Assembly (NCBI GenBank): GCA_019648995.1
Contig: BLXT01003068.1
Span: 769,919 to 794,189, forward strand
Length of the DNA: 24,271 nucleotides
Source of the DNA: Plakobranchus ocellatus
Taxonomy: Eukaryota; Mollusca; Gastropoda; Plakobranchidae
Reading direction: 5' to 3'
The notes beneath the pieces were generated by a model, which worked only from the letters and a program-made list of their open reading frames with translations, had not been told where the DNA came from and did no database searches. Shown here in pieces: positions 19,460-24,271 of the stretch (position 1 is the stretch's first letter; every line of letters begins with the position of its first letter). The position numbers and the translations under genes are program-made.

Positions 19460-20367
19460 AAGTATTTTACAGTGCAATCCACTTGATTTAAATAATGCGA
19501 CTGAAAAGTTTTATCTCGTTCAGTTTATAGGCGCCAATGCTGCTTTCATTTTTTGTTAATTATTTATCCACTGGTCTACTAAAGTTAATCTAAATAGACC
19601 TCTTTGTGACTGGGTTAAAAGTATATCAGCAATGTGTAAAGAATAGAAAGAGGTGGCATCAACTGTACTTGCAGGGGGTAGCATTGAGATTTGTGAAGAT
19701 ATTGGGAGAATTAGATGGGAGCGACAACTACTTCAAAATAATTCCAATATTTCTCTATGGCAGAAAACAGACAGAGGCCTTTCCATCCTTCTCAACTTGA
19801 TAACCTGCAAAAAAAAAAAGTGTAAAGATTACTTTCTGCACACTTTTTTTGATAAAGTATGCAAGGACACAAATATTATAAAAGAAATTTAATACATACC
19901 ATTAACATTAATATTAATGATATTTTTTTTTCACTTTTACCCAGTTATGTTTCTTTTATGTTAAACTTGTCTGCATGTCAAATTGAATTGTTCACTTTGA
20001 AATTGGATGGCTAATTATGATATCTTAGATATATGACCCTGTTTTCAACGTCGCCCTTTGCTTCCCTAATTTTCTTTTTTTTTTTTTAACTTTTGCTTCT
20101 GATTTGATGACTATAACACGTTTCATTATAACTTGCCTGAAAGGGAAATTATTTTTCAATCAATCAGCTATATATACTTTACTCAAAACGAAATATATGG
20201 CCTTTGTTCCAACCCTTCATACTAGTAATGTAGTTCATCTTAATCAGATAGGATATTATTTTCTCTGAAACAGAATGGAATTAATAAGAACATTTTTAAC
20301 AATAAGGATAGAAATCAGCTTCCATAAACTGCTTGGCCTATAGTTTTATCATGTGACTTATTCTTAG

Positions 20368-20450
20368 GGACCAAGGAGGCCCAAAATCGGCTGGTTTTTT
20401 TTAAAATTAAATTATATTTCACCACCTTGGTCCAAATGATCCCAAGGAGG
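20368..20450. repeat. Imperfect inverted repeat with a third direct copy
   Basis: GGACCAAGGAGG at 20368-20379 pairs with CCACCTTGGTCC at 20422-20433 (11 of 12). CCAAGGAGG recurs in direct orientation at 20442-20450. The arms enclose a 42-base AT-rich loop. It could be a hairpin or the remnant of a small MITE-like element. Confidence 0.6.
20406..20411 (+). promoter_or_regulatory. Candidate poly(A) signal ATTAAA
   Basis: This is the first ATTAAA after the TUT1 stop (1.07 kb downstream); the next canonical hexamer is AATAAA at 20888. Neither is supported by transcript evidence, and the ATTAAA lies within the loop of the inverted repeat. Confidence 0.25.
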
Positions 20451-20523
20451 CTTTAAATCTTCTTTTATCATAGAACAAAAGTATTCAAGGAATTTTTCTG
20501 AATCAGTCTACCCCAGATTAGTT

Positions 20524-20579
20524 CTAGATCTAGATCGCTAGATCTAGCCTTTGGGATATCGCGATTAGGCCTAGATCTA
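20524..20579. repeat. Cluster of CTAGATCTAG palindromes
   Basis: Two perfect 10-bp palindromes CTAGATCTAG (20524-20533 and 20538-20547) are separated by ATCG, so the block is almost a 24-bp palindrome. A third partial copy CTAGATCTA lies at 20571-20579. Similar words occur singly at about 10777. Such short words seem common in some mollusc non-coding DNA, which is one weak hint about the organism. Confidence 0.75.
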
Positions 20580-20689
20580 CACTCTCTAAAGTATATTCAC
20601 GACCCAAAACTACTTTGAAGTAGTTAAAATTGGTACCATTTCAGTATTTAAAACGTTTTTTCTGGAATTTTGGGAGAGAACAAAGCAAA

Positions 20690-21000
20690 AAATAATATGT
20701 GGTCTATCAGGCCCATACGAGAAAGCGTCTATGGCAACTTTCACTCTTTCTTTTCTTTACGGCGGCCATTTCTTTCCATCTATGCGCAGGTTGAAATTCA
20801 CGCGCAGACAACAAAAAACAATTTCTTGTTTATAATTGACAGTAAAAGCCTTAATGAATGAGAAACGAATGTTTCATTAAGAGCACAAATAAAAAATGAT
20901 TAAATTTGAACTAGTAAATTTTTTCTCGGATCAATGCAGAAAAAAAAGAGGGACTAATTAACTTAGTATGCGCAGCCCAAATTCGTGCGACAGGAAAGCA
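20690..21000. promoter_or_regulatory. Possible promoter or first-exon region
   Basis: This patch has more CpG and GCGC words than its surroundings: TACGAGAAAGCG, ACGGCGGCC, two TATGCGCAG words (20783 and 20969), CACGCGCAGAC, and TTCGTGCGAC. TGCGCA half-sites recall NRF-1 sites, and the minus strand has AAATGGCCGCC, a good start-codon context that reads only 20 codons before a stop. No TATA box or convincing ORF is seen. It could be the promoter of a neighbouring gene on either strand, or chance. Confidence 0.25.
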
Positions 21001-23618
21001 CATGCTCACAATAAATGAATACCTGCAGTTTGAAATTTATAAAACTGCTAGGTTTGAACACTGTTGTATACGTATATATACTAATTGTTCGATATAAAGT
21101 TTTTATTCCTGACTTGGTTCATTTTTAAGGTTTAAATTTATAGAAAAATACACACTAGTTTTCGCGATAGAACTAGGTCATGGCGTCACCTCTTTATGAT
21201 CGGCAATTAAACAGTATTTAACTTTTTTAAAAAATAATCTTGGAATCCGTACAAAATTTGAATTTTAAATGAAAAATAAAACTTTTAACTTGGAGAAAAT
21301 GTTAAGATTTATTTCCATCTTACCTTGGAAAAGTCCACTCCTAAATCCAAGTAGATCTTTCCTGTCAAGATTCTTGCACCCTCACAACTTTACTAAAACA
21401 CGAATTATTGCAAATCCTTACTAAAAACAGCTTCTAGAATAGCACATCCTTCGAATAAAACAAACTCAACAGCAAAATATGGAATATTTTACAAAATATC
21501 TTAATGCATGCACAGAAAATGCTTTTTCAAGGCCTTGTCTGTTTTCTGCCCTATCTGAACTTCAATAGGGTTTTGGATTGCTCCATTTTTTCCAAAATCT
21601 CTGAAAAGAAAGCTTAAACATTGTTTCTTACATTTTTCTTAAAAAAAATTTATCTTATATAGAACCTTTTGGTGAATTAAGTTTGAAATGATATCAGCCA
21701 GAAGGAACTTAAAAAAAAAAGTTTATCTGAAATAGATAACGTGCTCCAATTACTTTCTGTTGCTGTCAGTTAGATTTATTCACAGTTTTAAAGATAAGCA
21801 GAAGAGCAAAAAAAAAAAAAGGAAAAGTTTTAAGACTTGCTGCAAATGCGATCTCACTTCTATTATCCAGATTGATTTGACATGTCAAGGAAATAAAGAA
21901 TAATTGGACTCTAGCAAAGGTTAAATTAAAGAAATATTTGTTGAGCAAATCTATCCTGAAAAAAGTTTTCTGCTCATATAGTTTGCACATAAACAAATGT
22001 ATGATATCAATGAAGTGTTATCATCTGTATGCAATGTGTGATGTATTTTCATTTTGCACCAGAAATCTGAGAACAAGTCGTGTAGATAGCAAATGAGATC
22101 CAACACTACCAACCAAGTGTTATGAGCTAATCATAGTAAAAAAAAAAAAGAATGTTGTATGAATAATAATCACATCTGTTTTTTCATTTTGGCGTCTATT
22201 CCAGAAATAGAGCATCTCATTTTGTAGTGACACTATATAGCTCATTATATACTGTAAAGTATTATACATTATCATTATTTGGCTTTAGTCCTATTATTTT
22301 GAGCAGGTTGTTTTGAGGAAAAAAAAAAAAAGAAGTAACTTATCACCTCATAGTAATTAATATGGATCAGAAATTTGATCCCTTTAAGTTCATTGTTATA
22401 ACTCTTGAAATAATGAAGAAATCTTTAATAACTCATGATTTATGGCATATAAGTGCTTAGTGCTTAAGGATCTGACTGCACTAACATGGTTAGAGACCAG
22501 GCACAATTACATAACACTGATCAAGTGATTAATTGACTTGTGTTTTTGAGATTTGGGGGCTGCACTTTCATCGTTTGACAAAAGTAAAATAGGTCTGGCG
22601 CTTGGACTTATATCAGTCTACATTTTTTTATTTGTTATTGTAATGGAACCCTCTATTTTTTTCACTTTTGATTGAATTCAGAGCGCAAATGCTTCTGGTT
22701 ATATTTTCATGGTTAAATGTTCAAAGCTTTCAATATGCACATAATTATACTTTTAATGTCTATGTAGTTATCTTATAGGAATATAAAAACTAAAACTTAA
22801 ACGTCATTTTCATTAAATTGTTTAACAGTAATGTTAATTTTAAAAAAGTTGGTTATTCATGTAATAAAATGCTGTAGTTGAAGGCCTGAAATTTTTTCTT
22901 TTGCTTAAGTTGGTTGGTAGGTTTCCTCTCACTGTGAACTCCATTCTCCATCAAGGAAAAGTTTGTTTGATTGAAATTGTCATACATTTTACCTTATTCA
23001 TTATTGTTGGACATGTTATGACCCCTTTATTTCTCCCACATGGACATTGAAGAGTTTTGTATGCCATAAAATTTGTTTTGCAATTTGTCAACCATTTTTT
23101 TTAATAGGTTATGTGCACTCACAGATGTTAAGTGTCAAACTGTAAATTTCTAATTGGATGTAATTGATGATTATTATTTTTTTTTTTATGCCTCATTTTG
23201 AATATGATGATTTTGATTTGCTTCCTTCAAGTTTTATGTAAAAGGCTTACTGCTTTTCAGTATTGGTTATTTGTTTTACTGTACTGCAGTATTATATAAT
23301 ACATAATTTACATAACTTACATAATTTTTAAAGAACATATATTAATATATCTGTTATAAGCCTATGGGTATGTGATTAAACAACTTTTACGAGAGCTAGT
23401 GAAAATACGAACAAAGCTCAGATGTGATCAAACAAGAGAGTGTTTTATTACGCAGTTATAATGTTTACAAAATAGAGCTCTTCTGTGAGAAGGCTGATTG
23501 GTAATGGCTTTAGTACATACTATGACAATATCTATATATGTAAAATATGAAATTGATTGGTTTGCAGATCTAAATTTCTCATTAAGATGGTGTGCGCTTA
23601 TAATTAGTTAAATATCGG

Positions 23619-23659
<41 letters not shown>

Positions 23660-24254
23660 TTTAGTTTAAAAATGAAACTGGCTCTTTGCGATTCACCATT
23701 TGTTTAGATTGCAGGTTTATGCTTGCAGCTCCTTTATACTTCTTATGCTGCATGTTTTCTTGGTTTGGTAATATTGATGCTTTGCCCAAAGAGTTAGAAT
23801 TATTGCTTGGCCTATGCAGTTGTTTTGATATGTTCATGATGACATATAGCTATAGATTTTAGGTTAGTACCTTATTAGACTGACACTTGGATTAATGGTG
23901 AAGGTATTGATGTTTTTATATGTTTATTGATGACAACCTAATTTGGTGGCGGGATGTTTTTTTTTCTCTTGATGAATTTATATATTCAGGTACATGTATA
24001 ATTATGTTTTGCAACAATGATGTATTGGTTCTACATATTGACTGGGTGGCAAAGGCACTCAATGCTTTAGGTACAATCAAGTACCCACAACTTAAGCTAA
24101 CTTATTTTTATTAAAGTTTTAGAGCTAGGAGAAGTCAATCTAGGTACAAAATTTATGTGTTGTAGATCTTTTTACCGTCGCAAATACTGCACAATACTTC
24201 AGTTTTATCCATTTATAAAATGCCTTTTTTCATCTCATTAACTCTTTATTACAG
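21001..24254. other. Non-coding region, no gene recognised
   Basis: About 3.2 kb of AT-rich DNA with many homopolymer A and T runs. Frames at 21766-21996 (minus) and 23920-24114 (plus) have no motif and atypical composition. I see no transposon motif. It may be intergenic, or an intron of a gene whose next exon starts at the right edge. Confidence 0.4.
23621..23656. repeat. (TA)n microsatellite
   Basis: About 16 uninterrupted TA units, flanked by TTTA and AAATT. Confidence 0.93.
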
Positions 24255-24271
24255 GGTACTCTGATGATCAA
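24255..24271 (+). other. Possible start of an exon at the window edge
   Basis: TTTATTACAG at 24245-24254 is a good splice-acceptor sequence followed by GGTACTCTGATGATCAA. Two of the three frames are open for the 17 bases visible. This could be the next exon of a neighbouring + strand gene; the evidence is only the acceptor. Confidence 0.25.

Larger units (their letters stand above)
19335..20689. other. TUT1 3' flank: 3'UTR and beyond
   Basis: Non-coding DNA after the TUT1 stop. The first ATTAAA is at 20406-20411 and the first AATAAA at 20888-20893, so the 3'UTR may exceed 1 kb, or use a non-canonical signal, or continue into a 3'UTR intron. A stretch with longer overlapping frames (19606-19892) ends in A11 (19810-19820) and could be a small retroposed fragment, but I do not recognise its protein. 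Two structured repeats are listed separately. Confidence 0.4.

Noticed and set aside
19606-19892. Overlapping frames ending in A11, possibly a retroposed fragment
   Set aside because: One frame has a charged RKRW-type block like some LINE tails, but too little to support a call.
23920-24114. 64-codon open frame on the + strand
   Set aside because: No motif, no splice sites in phase, and a length expected by chance in AT-rich DNA.
1-24271. CRISPR arrays, bacterial operons, rRNA or functional tRNA genes
   Set aside because: None seen; the spliced gene, SINE and LINE relics show this is animal nuclear DNA.

Overview
The window is AT-rich, intron-rich animal nuclear DNA. It carries one recognisable host gene on the + strand, six 3' exons of TUT1 (terminal uridylyltransferase 1, also called Star-PAP or U6 snRNA-specific TUTase). 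The introns are packed with decayed transposable elements. Repeated CTAGATCTAG-type words, a tRNA-type SINE and several LINE relics would suit a mollusc, perhaps a gastropod, but the phylum is an inference.

TUT1 exons lie at 519-664, 8169-8407, 10848-10937, 15006-15139, 16467-16641 and 18580-19334 (stop TAA 19332-19334). Together they give 1539 nt in one frame across five GT-AG introns, or 512 codons plus stop. They encode the end of the catalytic palm (third catalytic Asp), the central PAP-associated domain and a C-terminal KA-1-like region. The zinc finger, RRM and first two catalytic Asps must lie left of the window.

The first intron (665-8168) is layered. Three minus-strand pieces of a LINE lie in the right order for one element: linker 7570-6985, reverse transcriptase 3150-2557 and C-terminus with stop 1455-825. 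They look split by two later insertions. The larger interval (about 3.2-6.9 kb) holds a 1.9-kb minus-strand relic of an uncharacterised transposon-type protein family. The smaller one (1456-2556) holds a tRNA-derived SINE.

Later introns hold three more LINE 3' ends (9650-9930 minus, 13110-13432 plus, 14090-14650 minus), three tandem copies of a 104-bp unit (9303-9614), a five-unit heat-shock element (10623-10650), a degenerate 100-bp duplication (14709-14910) and a broken hAT/DUF4371-type transposase (16815-18310 minus).

Downstream of TUT1 (19335-24271) there is no convincing gene. It contains a 3'UTR palindrome, an inverted repeat, a CTAGATCTAG cluster, a GCGC-bearing patch that could be a promoter, a TA microsatellite and a possible splice acceptor at the right edge. 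All element identifications come from reading motifs by eye; no database search was run.
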